From contig NC_068971.1 in the NCBI RefSeq assembly GCF_016808095.1, positions 16,287,501 through 16,351,500 on the forward strand: a stretch of 64,000 nucleotides of DNA. Direction: 5' to 3'. Source of the DNA: Vigna angularis. Taxonomy: Eukaryota; Streptophyta; Magnoliopsida; Fabales; Fabaceae. The position numbers and the translations under genes were made by a program. A model generated the notes under the pieces. That model had not been told where the DNA came from, did not search any database, and worked only from the letters and a program-made list of their open reading frames with translations. Below are positions 48,001 to 61,039 of the stretch, piece after piece; positions within the stretch are counted from its first letter, which is position 1; each line of letters starts with the position of its first letter.

Positions 48001-48390
48001 CCCTCCTTAAATTATCATCCTGAGACCACTACTCACGGGAGATCTCCATCAATGAATAGCTCATACTGATAAGTGTAGTCAGTATTATCTGTAGTACAAC
48101 ATGACCCTTTTTTTGCTCACACGATGTCCTATTGAAGTTTCAGTGGAGAAACCAATGTTCTATTAGGTCACGCGCGTAGTGGGGCAATAGAGGAGCACCA
48201 TAAATAATTTGCCTTCCTTCAAGTTATCGTCTTACGACTACTACTCACGAGAGGTCTCCATCAACAAATAGCTCATACTAACAAGTGTAGTCAATATGAT
48301 CTGCAATAGAGCATGACCCTTTTGTGCTCACACGATGTCCTGTTGAAGTTGTAGTGAAGAAATCAATGTTCTATAAGGTCATGGACTAAA
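48001..48390. repeat. ~211-bp tandem repeat, about 1.8 copies
   Basis: 'ccctccttaaattatc' at 48001 recurs as 'ccttccttcaagttatc' near 48212. The following 'ccatcaatgaatagctcata' and 'gctcacacgatgtcct' blocks keep the same spacing. Copies differ at roughly one position in eight. The repeat lies between the SIRE-like element and the third CACTA, and its source is unknown. Confidence 0.8.
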
Positions 48391-48469
48391 GCTTTTATTC
48401 AAGTGCTCTTTATATTTGTTGTTGTTGTTGGAGGCGTTCCATGAACCATTGTTAAGGTCTACCAAAGTG

Positions 48470-51306
48470 GACCCGATATCATATGTCACCACACCTAAAT
48501 TGTTATCAATCCATTTACACTTGAAAATTGGTATTCTAAGACTAACATAGTTAATTTCCTATATTTCTTGTATTATTCCAAACTAACTCATGGATGATGT
48601 AATTGGATTTTTGTCCATAGAACTGGCAAAGTGTCAACAATCAGCTTGTAGGGTAACCCCACTATTTTGAACTCTACTTTTGTCATCTTCATATTTTGAC
48701 CCATGAGTATGTGTCGTATGTGACCACATCGGTATTCGACCCATGAGCTAGCCTCAATAGACTTTCAGAAATATTTGGAATCACATAAACCTTTTTCTTA
48801 AACAACGATAAGAAAGTTTTGGTATGTTCCTTAAGTGTCAATTTTTCACTCATCCGTGGGTGTTCATATTTTATTTCATCAATATGTTGAAACATGTATG
48901 GAATCACATTGACACTATTGTTTAAGATGTACAAATCAACTTACTCAACTTCTTTTCCACTAATACTTTTAATCTTCACTTCTAGAACACCATTACTTTC
49001 ACATTTACCTTCATGTCTACTCTTAGGAATTACTATTGGTTAACAACTTGGCATATAACTTGAGCAGAATTCAATGGCTTCTTCTGCAATGTATTGCTCT
49101 ATAATTGAAGCTTTCAATCGATACTGATTTTTGACATATCCCTTTAAGATCTTCATGTATCTCTCAACTGGGTACATCCATCGCAAGAAAACTAGTGCGC
49201 ATAATCAAATTTCCCTTACTAGATGAACTATCAAATGAACCATGATATTAAAAACTAAGCGTGGAAAATACATTTCCAATTGGCACAATAATCTGAATGC
49301 CTCATTTTCCAAATCATCTAACACTTGAGGGTCAAATACTTTCTTACAAATGGAATTAAAAAAACATACTCAAACGTATGGGAATACCTCTAACAGAAGT
49401 AGGTAATATGGATAGAATAGCTACTGGTAAAAGTTGTTGCATCAAGACATGACCATCGTGAGACTTTAAGCCAATTAACTTTAAATCTTTCATAGAAATA
49501 AGGCTACTAATATTTGAAGAGTAATCTTGTGGAACCTTCACACTGCTTAAACACTTACAAAAAAAATTCATATTTAGAAAGAGTGTGAGAGGCTAAGGGT
49601 AGGTAGGTGCGTCTTCCAACTGATTGTGAATGTAACTCAGAACGGATGCCTATGTCAACCAAATTTTGTCGTCCTTTTACTCCATCTTTTGTCTTTCCTT
49701 TTACGCTTAGTAAATTCTCAATGACATTACCCCATACATTTGTTTCAATGTGCATCACGTCTATAGAATGTCATACATCAAGTTTACACCAATATGAAAG
49801 ATTAAAGTATATTGATTAGTTCTTCCAAATGTTTTTCTCAATGGTCTTCTTTTGGTGTTTTCCAAACACAACATTCATATTTTCACCGGATTGTATACTT
49901 CTTCACCATTGGGGGACTCGACATAACATCATCCTCAAGAATTTCATTAAATATTTTTTTTCAATCTATAGTAAGGGTAATTTTGATAAAGGAATTTTCA
50001 ATGTCTTGTACACAGTTTTTTTACCATGCTTTAGTTGAACATAAGTAGTGTTTCCTTCATAATCGGGACATGTAAAATGATCTTTAACACTATAACCATA
50101 TATGCTAGAAAATTATTTATGGTGCAAAACAACATTGCACGCAAAGGAAAGGTTTCTTGAGAATATGAACCGAAGAGCTTGACGCCTTCTTTCCATAACA
50201 TTTTTAAATCATCAAATAGTGACTTCAAGTACACATCAATGTCATTTCTAGGTTATCTAGAACTCAATATCATCATAGACAACATCACATATTTTCTCTT
50301 CATGCACAACAAAGGAGATAGATTGTAAATCATCAACAAAACTGACCATGAACTATGACTTAAGTTCTCATAAAGATTCATACCATCTCTAGCAAGTCCA
50401 AGTCTTAAATTTCTTGGTTCTATACCAAATTCTGGAAATACTTCATCAATATTCTTTCATTGTTGGGAATCAGCCGAGTGTCGAAAAAGATTATCACACT
50501 TTCTTCCGTCAATGTGTCATTTTATGTTCTTTTCATATTCTTTAATGGAAAATAATCGTTTCAACCAAAGTATTATAGGCAAGTACTTAGTAGGTGGACC
50601 ACCTTTGTGTTCATCACCACTATTTTCATCAACTTTCTTTTTAAACCATGATAAACCACATGTTGCCTTTAGTGAAGCAAACTCGTTTTTGTACAATACA
50701 CAATCATTGGGGTCATGCATGTATTTCAAGTATTCCAAACCTATTGGATATAGAATTGTCTTCGCCTTGTAATTACGGATAAGTAACGTGTTATTTTCTG
50801 GAAACATCTTCTTTAGCAACTCCAATAATTTTGTGAAACTTTTATCGTCCCATCCAATTTTTGCTTTTAAACTGAACGATTTCAAAGTTGCTGAAAAACG
50901 TGTAAAGTTAAAGCATCTTGGATACAACTCTTTCTCTCTCAATCATTCTTAAGAGAATGATATAAATGAGCTCATCCAAAATTTTCTTCATCGACATCAC
51001 GTTTTGTGTCCTCTAAATGATCACTCATCCATTCGTCCACATAATTTGTTCCTCGTGACATTGTAGGCTTGTGCAGTACTTCTCCATGCTAAGTCCAAAC
51101 TATATAACTCCTCATTATACATTAGACTAATAGATGATCGTGCAAGTTGCACAAGTTCTGATGTATGTGTTTAAGACAACGAACACAAAGACAAAAATAT
51201 GTCTCATTCACAGAGTTTGCATGTTCTTGAACATATTACAAGAACTCATAAACCTCCTTTTTCATACTTCACTAATATGGTGTTCATTCATCCATCTTTA
51301 ATCCAT
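48470..51306 (-). pseudogene. TNP2-like transposase, third copy
   Basis: Starts M-D-stop-R-W-M-N at 51306. It continues with C-F-N-F-T-R-F-S-A-T-L-K-S-F-S-L-K-A (50942 onward), a P-N-D-C-V-L-Y segment, the Transposase_21 part (Y-L-K-S-L-F-D-D-L-K-M-L-W-K near 50220) and the DUF4218 region at 49758-49356 (M-H-I-E-T-N-V-W-G-N-V-I, L-S-S-V-K-V-P-Q-D-Y-S-S-N). The end is Y-I-L-N-N-S-V-N-V-I-P-Y at 48934. Order and spacing match the first element, so no large deletion is apparent, but frameshifts occur every few hundred bases. Non-functional. Confidence 0.85.
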
Positions 51307-51388
51307 AGTATGTTCGTAAGAAACTTCATCAATCTCAAATTGTTAACTCTCATAAGGTTAGGCCCTACACATTCAAAAACAATATTTT

Positions 51389-51571
51389 TCATAATTTTTT
51401 AACACATATACAAAGAAGTTTAGCATCATAAATTTGATAAATTTTCAGTAGCATTTCGCATTGGTCTCCAAAATACACAAAATAAAAGTTATCACTCATG
51501 ACCACAATCAAGTATGCATCCAAAAAACAATACAAATTGATTACAACCAAAATTTTATCAAATGTATCCAT
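51389..51571 (-). CDS. Small ORF upstream of the third TNP2, related to 16970-17155
   Basis: Starts M-D-T-F-D-K-I-L-V-V and holds D-A-Y-L-I-V-V and F-V-Y-F-G-D-Q-C-E-M-L-L-K-I-Y-Q-I-Y. It is open for 60 codons although the adjacent transposase is badly broken. Aligned with the first element, several codon differences are synonymous (TAT/TAC, TTC/TTT, GAC/GAT, CTG/CTA), but others change residues. Role unknown. Confidence 0.35.
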   Translation of the reverse strand: MDTFDKILVVINLYCFLDAYLIVVMSDNFYFVYFGDQCEMLLKIYQIYDAKLLCICVKKL

Positions 51572-52872
51572 AAACTTCAACATACACGTTCTAGTAAATT
51601 ATGAAAAATAATTTTTCCAAATTGTCCGATCGGACAATTCGAGATTTATACAAAAAGATTAAAAGTTTAATCATTTATGCTAAATCTCAAACGGGATCTA
51701 AGTTTCACACTTATTCCTTAACTATCATATCATACTACAAATATTTTAAAAATTTAATCAAAAATAAAATGCCAAAAATCATAGTAAAAAATTATCTAAT
51801 ATAAAAACCATAAAGAAAAAGACAAACATAACCAGTGACACATACAAGAAACAAAACACAAAGTACAATAGGAAAACGAAAAATCACATCTCCAATAACC
51901 AATCAATACATTACAATGTATGAAAACCAAGAAACTAACCTTGTTGGAGGGACTGTAGATCATTGTAGTCACTAACAGTGGAGGGGAGTCATTGTCAGTA
52001 ATGGAGAGTGGAGGACTCGTCGCCGCCACTGATGGTTAGTGTATAGCTCCTCACCTCCGCTATTGGAAGGGATGGAGCTTACTCGCCACCGTTGTTGGAA
52101 CTGGTGGAGCTTCAACTCACCTTCAAAACGTTGTTGTTGCACAAAAACACAACGAATCAATTAAAACTCAAAAAAAATTCTCAAACAAGACAGCGAAAAC
52201 ACATACACTTGAGGTAAATGACCCAAATTAACCTTTGTTCTTTCTCGCACTCATCAATAAAGTTGTTGATTCGCCTCAAAGAGAAAGAGATAATAAACAA
52301 TATGACTCACTAGTTTTTTTCTTTTTTTTTTCAGATTATATGACGTCATAGCACACATTATCCGATGTCTTATAGCCATTAGACGTGTAGTCTTCAAGCA
52401 TCTAACGTCTAATGCGTTTAAATTTTCACTTTCGCGCTCAATATTTTACTAAAATTAACACGTCCCCCAACATCTGACATGGTACTTTAGTAGCCAAAAA
52501 TGTCACTGATTATATTTAACGTTGGTTGTTTTGTCGTCTAATATTAAACACATGACGTTGAAAGACAGATTTTGATATAATCTTCTTATGTTTTATTATG
52601 TAATTTTTTTTCTCTCTTTCATGGTATTTGTTTTATGTTTATTTGTAAATCTTGTTAAGATATAAGAAAGAAAGGTTTGACAAATGTTGCAAAGCTAATC
52701 ACATTATCAATGCATGAAAATATACGACAAATAAAGCATAGTAAGTAATTTGAGAAATATCATTGTGTTTTTTTCTCACAATCAATTGTTTCTTAATAAA
52801 TAAAAACTTGAACATAATACAAATTTAGCACGAGATTGATTGCAAGCTTTAGCTAACATATGTACTTATAAC

Positions 52873-53368
52873 TGTTATAAAATAAGCATTTATTGCAAAA
52901 GAAACCGTTAGTTTAAAATGTTGGCCAACTGTTTTTATTTTCTCATTAATTTTCATAAGTGCACAGTTTTTTTCTCTCATTATAGTTCATAAGTCCCAAC
53001 TATCTTTTTATTATTCATTATTGTGGCAACGGTTTTTGACTAAGTTTCTACTCTATAAATAGAGCATTTCCTGCATTCCAAAAAACACATCAAATCAAGC
53101 TTTCTTTTCCCTTCTTTAAAGGAAACTTTATTCCTCAAGTTATCTTCTTAGTTTTTCTTCCTTTCCTTTCTTATCCTCTTTATATCCTAGGTTTATTCTT
53201 TAACTCTCTTCTAGAGTTTCTTGCTAGTTCTGAGATCCTCGAATATTTTGAGAAGTTCCCATTGTATCATGGGGGATTTGCGCAATAAACCGCGAATAAG
53301 TCCTTAAGGACAGTGATCTACATGCCTCGGGAAATTTTGTTAGTGATTTTGTCAACTTTTCTACAACA
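52873..53368 (+). repeat. 5' LTR of the deleted Copia element
   Basis: 496 bp, with a TATA box ('ctctataaatagagc' near 53051) followed by a T/C-rich leader, matching the 3' LTR at 55534-56029 base for base in length. Confidence 0.88.
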
Positions 53369-53949
53369 ACCTTAATGACTTATCGCTAACATCAACGACT
53401 CAATCCCGAAGGATCAAAACTTTGTTTCCAGAACTCAGACGATATTTGCGAAACCACTTCTGAAAGTGTCAAAAGTCGAGGTGTTCTCTAGACATAACTT
53501 TCGGAGGCTGGCAAGGTGCTCGCAGCAGCGATGGCTTCTTATCGCATTTGTATGGACCGCGAATGAGGATGAAGAGGGATACGAGGCGACAACTTGGAGT
53601 TCGTTGCAGTTAGGATGATGAATCCTAATTTTAATGTGTCATGCCTTTGTAATGTTTGAGGAATGGTGGAGGAGAATTTCTCTCTAGAGAAAGAATAAGA
53701 AATAAGAAGATGAGGTTGGGTTCCTGATTTTTAATTTGTGCACCCCCAAATTAATTTTAGCATCTCTGGTGGTAAGTGATGCAGTGGACCATTATCTGGT
53801 ACTTGAGTAATCTTTCATACACTCTACCTAAAAATGAGAGAAGCACAACTACGTATTTTCTCATTTACCAATCTTAAATATTTTAAAATTTTGGGGTGTA
53901 GGTAATTTTACTTAACTACTTGAATAATTAAGTTTGGCTTTTCACCTAA

Positions 53950-54875
53950 TGATATTACTCTAAATATGGAAGCATAGAATATGTTGTTATCTATTTATAT
54001 ATGAATGACATACTAATGATTGACACATGCAATCAGATAGTCTCTAAAAACTAAGGTTTCTAAAATCTCATTTTGAAATATAAGTTGCTTCTAGGTGAAG
54101 TCAATATGATTTTAGAAGGTAGAATCATGAGGGAGACAGATAATATATTACTATTCCAAAACAATACATAGAGAAACCTCTTAAGAAGTTTGAGTATTCT
54201 AACATCAAAAATAGTGAGAACCCCTTATGATGCTAACTCTAAATTAGTGAAAGGTAGAGGTGAATTTATTCTCAACCTCAGTATGCCCAAATATTTGGGA
54301 GCTTACTACATTTGATGAGCTTTTCCAAAACCTGATATTACTTATGCAGTAAGTAGACTAAGAAGATATACTTAATATTCTAATTAGGAATATTGATATG
54401 TATGTGCAAGAGATACTTAAGAGGTTCAATAGATTATACCATTCAATATAGTGGATTTCTCATTGTATTAGAAGGGTGCAGTGATGTTAATTGGATCTCT
54501 TATTCAGATGACATAAAATCCACTAGTGGTTATGTATTCACACTTGGGGATGGTGCAATTACATGGAGATCATCTAGACAAACAATTATTGCAAGATCAA
54601 TAATGGAATCTGAGTTTTTTGCTCTTGAGATGGCTAGTAGTGAGGCTGAGTAATTAAAAAACTTCTTGGCAAACATTCCATTAGGAGTGAAATCAACCTC
54701 ATCGGTGTCAATACACTTTGATTGTCAATCAACAATATTTATAGCTAAAAACAAGAATTACAATGGAAAGAATAGACATATACAATTGATAGACAATTTA
54801 GTGAGGCAACTGCTAAAGAGTGGAACTATTTCCATTGATTATGTGAAGTCAGAACAAAATCTAGCAGATCCTTGA
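53950..54875 (+). pseudogene. Copia RT/RNase H remnant
   Basis: The RT active-site region near 53975 reads L-Y-M-N-D-I-L-M, a decayed form of L-Y-V-D-D-I-L. After frame changes, the block at 54393-54875 is clear RNase [45 protein letters not shown], then S-I-H-F-D-C-Q-S and V-K-S-E-Q-N-L-A-D-P. TAA at 54651 interrupts it. The N-terminal polyprotein (gag, protease, integrase, most of RT) has been lost. Confidence 0.88.
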
Positions 54876-55533
54876 AAAAACCCCTAGGAAGACAAATGAT
54901 ATTAGAAATGAGGGGAATGAGACTTAAGCCACTTGCAAACAAACAAATGATGGTAATCCAACCTTTGTGATTGGAGATCACATGAATAAGGTTCTTATTG
55001 GTAAAAATAAGTCACTTGTTAGTTCTGATAACACTAATTTGATATCAAATATGTCAATTCCTATGGTGTGTTTGAAAGTGCTTACATTATGAGAAGTTAA
55101 ACTTTGTCATTAAAATTTTGTTATGAAAGAATTTTAGTTTAAACAAAGTTTTTAAATATTTTCATATCCTTTATGGGTGGTGTATGATTTATAGCATACA
55201 CTTCATGAAATCACCTATATGAGTGTCGAGTGGGGCCGCTTGCATGAGATTTTGGCATGATCTCTAGAGCACTCATGAATATCGGGCACACGCATGGCCT
55301 AATAAGTGCAACACAACGATAACAGCAAGGATAGTGGGATGTATTGTGATTGATAAACCTCTAACACACATCAAGTGTCTTTGGTTCATATAGCTTGCTA
55401 TACCAACTACATTGTGTGTTAAGTTTCTTGATCTAAGGCTGGTTCATATAGTTTGCTATACCTGATCCGATGCATTACATCTTATGAGACCCAAGATAAA
55501 AGTTTTCTACTTTCTTTTGTAACATGTGGGGAT

Positions 55534-56029
55534 TGTTGTAAAATAAGCAGTCATTGCAAAAGAAACGTTAGTTTTAAATGTTGACCAATAGTTTTTATTT
55601 TCTCATTAACATTCATAAGTGCATAGTTTTTTTCTCTCATTAAAGTTTATAAGTGTCAACAATCAGTTTTTATTATTCATTGTTGTGGCAACGATTTTTT
55701 ACCAAGTTTCTGCTCTATAAATAGAGCAATTCCTGTATTCCAAAAAATACATCAAATCAAGCTTCCTCTTCTCCTCTCTAAAGGAAACTTTATTCCTCAA
55801 GGTATCTTCTTTGTTTTTCTTCCTTGTTTTTCTTATCCTCTTTATATCTTGGGTTTATTCTTTTAATCTCTTGTAGAGTTTCTTGCTAGTTATGAGATCT
55901 TCGAATATTTCGAGAAGTTCCTGTATTATCTTGGGAAACTTGAACAATAACCGCAAATAAATTCTTAAGAACAGTGATATACACGCTTCGGGAAATTTTG
56001 TTTGTGATTTTGTCAATTTTTCTATAACA
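55534..56029 (+). repeat. 3' LTR of the deleted Copia element
   Basis: 496 bp, with the same TATA box ('ctctataaatagagc' near 55712) as the 5' LTR and ending CTATAACA, the exact inverse of the TGTTATA start of the 5' copy. Confidence 0.88.
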
Positions 56030-58896
56030 ATAAAACATACATTTGAAGGTTCATAACTCAATTTATATAACATATATAAAACACGTCCATGTTTATTGTC
56101 ATAAAAAGAGAATTTGTATAATCTAGACACTTTTAGGTGTATATTGTCTCAATATTAACAATTTAGGCAAAAAGAATATAAAACTTCTAACATTCAAATA
56201 GTAGAAAAAATATTAAAGAAATGTACAAAAATAAGGAATTTATCTATAATCTTAATTTATTCTTAGTCATGATGAATCTCTCAAACAGAAACATTTCTAA
56301 CTACAATAATTTAAATGGTAAACTTTATATCGTCTAAAGTAATCATCAAAGTGAATCATCAATTCTGATAACACCGATAGCCTTTTGAGGAGAGATTTAT
56401 CGAAGAGATATAAGTTCAATCACATAAGGGATTTATCAAAACCTTAAAACAAGATTTATTGATCTTCAATCTATAGATACTCAATTTTTTCATATCTACT
56501 AAATGTGATACTTAAACTCATATTTCGTAGTCTCAAACATCTTATATATTATTAATATAGTAAACTTTCACTACAAAAGATATAAAAATTATATAAATAT
56601 TCAAAAAAAATGGAAATATAAAATTCTATAATAAATAAAAATATATTAAATATATAGTCTTCTTTTAAAAGACTTCTTCATTTCTCTATAACTTTAGTAT
56701 TGACTTTTTTTTTTCTGTGAAACAAAATAATTCTACATAGAATCTCTGTTCTCTTGTGAGGGAAAGATCAAAAAGCTCCGTTTTGAAATTTATTAAAGGA
56801 ATGACACTCCGTAAGTAATAAAACTTAATGCTTTTATTTTTTAAGTACCTTGATGAAAATCAACAGAAACATGTTTCCTGTTTTCTAATAAAAGATTAAA
56901 AAAGGGGTAGCTTGACATAAAAATTTCTAGGCAGTTGAAAAAAAAGTTAGTGAAATGCTTGTCGTCTGAAAAAAAAGTAAATTAATGTGCAAAAAAGTTG
57001 TAGATTTAATTTCAATTCCTATAAAGGGAGTAATTTGTTTGAGAGGATAAAGTAATTGTCATTAATTAGTCCTTGATAAACAAAAGTAGCAGATAAATAC
57101 ACTTATATATACGTATAACAAATCTCGAAATAATTGAGATATTAATTATTGATTTTTTTTTATCTATAACCAATATAACTTTATTTAAACTTTACTCACT
57201 TTAATAAAATTAGGTTATGATGAGGACCGCAAGATTAAAGTATAGGCAGGTAGGGTCTTGTTTATAATACGCAAGCCCTCAATTAGTAGTCATTATTATA
57301 AAATAATAAAATATTTATTTTAATTTATAAATTAATTATATATAAATTAATTTTTTAATATAAAAATGGGAATATAATTATTTTAATTTAAAATAACAGT
57401 GGTTAATTAATTTTGGATAAAAAATATACACAAAAAAAAGTAATTATCTTTGTATATAAATAAAATTATATATTCAAATTTAGAGAATTAATTATGTTTC
57501 AGTAATGTAATTTTAATTTTCTATCTCGATTTAAAATTTTACTCAGAGTCTCTATACTTAAAAAAGCATAAATTAAATCTTCTCGTCCAATATGTGAACC
57601 TTCTGGATGTGATAAACGACAAACTTTTCTTGTGTACAAGTAGCTTTTAAAACGTTGACACGTGTGTATAAAGGATATAATATTATAAAAAGAAAATAAA
57701 CATAATAAAGGACAATAAATAATAAATCTGTACTATAAAAATAAAATAGGAAAATGATTTAAAAAAAATGTTTCTTATTGATGTAATGTTTTTTAAGTTG
57801 ACTTATAAGAGAACATATAATGTGACAAAAATTAATAATAATGATAACAAAAATATAGATTAAAATTTATAATATAAAATTTATGTATATTAATTTTAAG
57901 ATATTTAAACTAATATAACGTAAATCAAAATAATACTCAGCGAATAAATAATGGTAGTAAAACATATAAAACAATGGTAAACTAATTAGTAAACTTCCTA
58001 AAGTAAAAATATGACTAAAAACATTTACAATATTCTAAAATTTAGCATAATAAAAAAAATAATACCGTAAAACTAATAAAACATAAGAAAAAGTACAAAT
58101 AATAAAATACATATATATAAGTTTATAAAATTAAACATTAAAAAATATTCTTATCTTTGCATACATATAAAAAGTGTAGTTTATGTATAAGGTTGTATTT
58201 ATCATAAAGTTTAATCCATAAATATTGATAATGGTAGGAATTTTAAATTGCAGAGATATGGGATAATGGAAGTGTCATGTGTTCCATTTTGAAAATGTGA
58301 AAAAGACAACTGACGATATGTTTTTGTATTTATTTATTAATTGCCTGATAACTGATAAGAGTGCTTACATATATATCAATATATATGTTATCATATAATT
58401 TGTTTGGTGGTGGGTACCAATCACATGATTCATTTTTATTTTATTATCATTATATATTTGGTGAATACTCTAAGTATCCTACAAGTTTAGGATATTCCTA
58501 TTCGATATAACACCATAACTAGCTTTGATTCCTCAGATTGGAACCATTTTGAATCTAATAAAAAAATCACACACCATTTCATAATTGTTTTTTATAAAGT
58601 CCCATCACACGATCTGATTCAAATGTAACATGGGTTTTGACTCCGTTAAAATAGATAACTTTTAAAACAGAAAATCAGATTTCAAGTCACTAACGGTGAG
58701 TTTTGTTCTTCATCTCTCAGTGATTATAAAATAGACAAAACAGTATATTTTTTAACTCATAATAAAGTATGATTTTTTATATTGGTTACTTTTTATAACA
58801 AATGTAAAACATATAACCGTAATCACATATTACCCCCACATATTTTATAACAAATGTAAAGGAAAGTTTTTTCTACACTTTTCTATAAATGTTTTT
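56030..58896. other. AT-rich intergenic region
   Basis: I see no gene, tandem array or terminal repeats. Composition is strongly A/T with short TA runs, for example near 57340-57360 and 58368-58392. Confidence 0.6.
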
Positions 58897-59151
58897 GGTT
58901 TAATACCTATTTTGGTCCCTCTTTTTGTAAGATATATTCAAAGTTGTCTTCCTTTTTTTTAAAAGTTCACTAATATCCTACTTCTCGCAAAAACGATGCA
59001 CGTTAGTCCTTTTTGGTTACAGCGTTAAAAAGACTAACGGCACAGCTTCCCAACTGGCAAAAAACTGATGAATTACACAGTTTTGGTTGACGTGTTAAAT
59101 TGAATTGCTGATTCATCCTGAAAGCAAAGGGATTCATGGTTGTTTTTCCCA

Positions 59152-59286
59152 AATTTAAAAGCAAAGTTAGGGTTGTTGGTGATTCGTACTACATTTGTTC
59201 TCAAATCTAAAAGCAAAGATTAGGGTTCTTGGAGATTCCTACTACTGTTGTTCTGAAATTTAAAAGCAAAGGGTTAGGGTTAGGGA
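59152..59286 (+). repeat. ~53-bp tandem repeat, 2.5 copies
   Basis: Units start near 59152, 59203 and 59257 ('aaatttaaaagcaaag' then 'ttagggtt...ggtgattc'). The last unit runs into GGGTTAGGGTTAGGG. It sits between the left inverted repeat and the EXO70 fragment. Confidence 0.8.
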
Positions 59287-59329
59287 TGACTTCATCACAA
59301 AGTTGTTCTTCCCCTTGAAACAGCACCGT

Positions 59330-59858
59330 GTGAGGATTGCAAAAATCCTTTGGACGTTGCCTTTGGCCTTTTGAACAATATACCTCCCATTATTCATCAA
59401 GAAAACATAGCACAAAGCAGGGTCCTTGTAAATCTTCGACTTCGCTTCCAGATTGCTCTTTAACAGCTCCATTATCCAATCCATTTGCACTGACAGAGAA
59501 GATGAAGAGTGGACTCTATCATCAAGCTTCGGGTACTCTTTCAGAAACCTGCTCCAAGCTCTGCCGCGACCGTCGGGTGCAGACCGCCACCGGGAACCGC
59601 CGTCTTTGCCGAATCTCGACGAATTAAATTCTCCAGCTCCATAAAAATGCCCCTAATTGATTCCCCTAGCCTTTTCCAAATCGTAATCACTTCGTTCCTG
59701 AGCGAGACGCTGAACTGATCAGAAAATAGGGCTTCAAATTTGGGAATTAGGCCACGAAGCGTCTCGAACACGTCAAGGATTCTGAACAGCCGTTCCGGAG
59801 ACAAACCTCCATGAATGAAATTCAGGAGCTGAATCGCGGATCCGCGACAAACCTCCAT
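59330..59858 (-). pseudogene. EXO70 exocyst subunit fragment captured in a MULE
   Basis: On the minus strand 59858-59560 reads A-I-Q-L-L-N-F, F-R-I-L-D-V-F-E-T-L-R, F-E-A-L-F-S-D-Q-F-S-V-S-L-R-N-E and I-W-K-R-L-G-E-S-I-R-G-I-F-M-E-L-E-N-L-I-R-R-D, then P-G-G-G-L-H-P. These are strongly EXO70-like (PF03081). A deletion and at least one frameshift follow, near 59560-59530. Then 59530-59330 reads K-E-Y-P-K-L-D-D-R, Q-M-D-W-I-M-E-L-L and P-A-L-C-Y-V-F-L-M-N-N-G-R-Y-I-V-Q-K. EXO70 tethers secretory vesicles to the plasma membrane. Only about 170 of some 600 residues are present, from the middle of the protein, so this is a captured fragment. Confidence 0.9.
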
Positions 59859-60289
59859 GAATCCCTTTCAGGATGAATCAGCAATTCAATTTAACACGTC
59901 AACCAAAACTGTACAACTCATCAGTTTTTTGCCAGCTGGGCAGCTGTGCCGTTAGTCTTTTTAACGCCGTAACCAAAAAGGACTAACGTGCATCGTTTTT
60001 GCGAGATGTAGGATGTTAGTAAACTTTTGAAAAAAAAGAGGACAACTTTGAACATACCCTACAAAACGAGGGACCAAAATGGGTATTAAACCATGTTTTG
60101 TACTTCAACAAGTTTATCTATTGTGTAGAGAACAAGTTTATCTATTGTGTAGAGAAATACTTGCAATATAAATAATAATTAAATTAATGCTATATTAATG
60201 TAATTGATGATAAAGGTATTTACATCTTTTTGTATAATTTTTTTTAATTATTAATAGGTATTTCGATAGATGAAATTTCAAAGCGGTTT

Positions 60290-60981
60290 TGAAGGCACTT
60301 TTGACCTTTATATAAATAAAAATTTTAAAATACTAATTTACTTTATATGTTTGTTTGGTTTTGTTAATTCAGTTTCAATTTTTTTTCCAATAAAATCTTA
60401 GTTCTTTTATCAATTTTATTTAATTTTTTTCTAACACCATTAATAGATAACGACAATATGTTGTTTTTAAACTTTTTAAATTTTTTTTTAATTTTTTATT
60501 TAAAAACAAATTCATATATAAGACAATATTGTGTTATGTGACAATAATAATAGTAGTACCACATGGTAGTAACAGTGTCACGTGACAGTAATAGTGTCAC
60601 ATGTGTTAATGTCAATATTATGTGTCAATGTCTTATATTCAATTTGGTCTATATATCCATAATTTTTATTTTATTTTACTTTATTTTGTTTAAATGGAAC
60701 AATTTTATTCTTTTCCAAATTCAAACAAAATTGAATTTTTATATAAATATTATACTAATTTTTAGGTTAAATTATTTTTAACTTAAAAAATATATAAAAT
60801 ATTAAATAGTTTAATTGATTTTTAACTTAAAAGATGACATAGTATTAGATAATTTTTGTGATTTTTAACCTCTTAAAATTTTAGAACAATGATGTTAATT
60901 TCCACTTCTAAAATTTTCATTCAAATTTTAAATCAAGTCTACCTTAAATTAGAAATATTTAATAAAATGTGAAGTTTCATG

Positions 60982-61039
<58 letters not shown>

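Larger units (their letters stand above)
48391..52572 (-). mobile_element. Third CACTA relic, minus strand
   Basis: It contains a TNP2 pseudogene (51306-48470) and the small upstream ORF (51571-51389) in the same order as the first element. Towards 52572 there are ACGTC/ACGTT subterminal motifs and a decayed end (reversed 'caaaatctgtctttcaacgt') resembling the CACTAGTACAAAAATC family. No TNPA-like or Ulp1-like sequence is present, and the left end is lost near the tandem repeat. It is a truncated or short version of the family. Confidence 0.7.
52873..56029 (+). mobile_element. Internally deleted Ty1/Copia retrotransposon
   Basis: The 5' LTR 52873-53368 and 3' LTR 55534-56029 are both exactly 496 bp, start TGTT(A/G)TAAAATAAGC and end ACA. 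A purine-rich 'catgtggggatt' precedes the 3' LTR. Flanks ATAAC (52868-52872) and ATAAA (56030-56034) match at four of five bases, a decayed target duplication. The interior retains only an RT end and RNase H. No clear primer-binding site remains. Many LTR differences point to an old insertion. Confidence 0.88.
58897..60092 (-). mobile_element. Pack-MULE-like element carrying EXO70 DNA
   Basis: Terminal inverted repeats of about 240 bp: 58897-59139 (starting GGTTTAATACCTATTTTGG) and 59855-60092 (its inverse). Both contain the phrases 'ggactaacgtgcatcg' or complement and 'cagcaattcaatttaacacg' or complement. ATGTTTT follows the right end and precedes the left end, consistent with the 8-9-bp duplication of Mutator-like elements. 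Between the repeats lie a short tandem repeat and a reversed EXO70 gene fragment, but no transposase. Confidence 0.85.

Noticed and set aside
59257..59286. Telomere repeat
   Set aside because: Only two to three TTAGGG-like units within a 53-bp tandem repeat, and the plant telomere is TTTAGGG.
59337..59718. Plus-strand ORFs of 96, 63 and 69 residues
   Set aside because: They are the antisense shadow of the EXO70 fragment, whose minus-strand protein is clearly recognisable.
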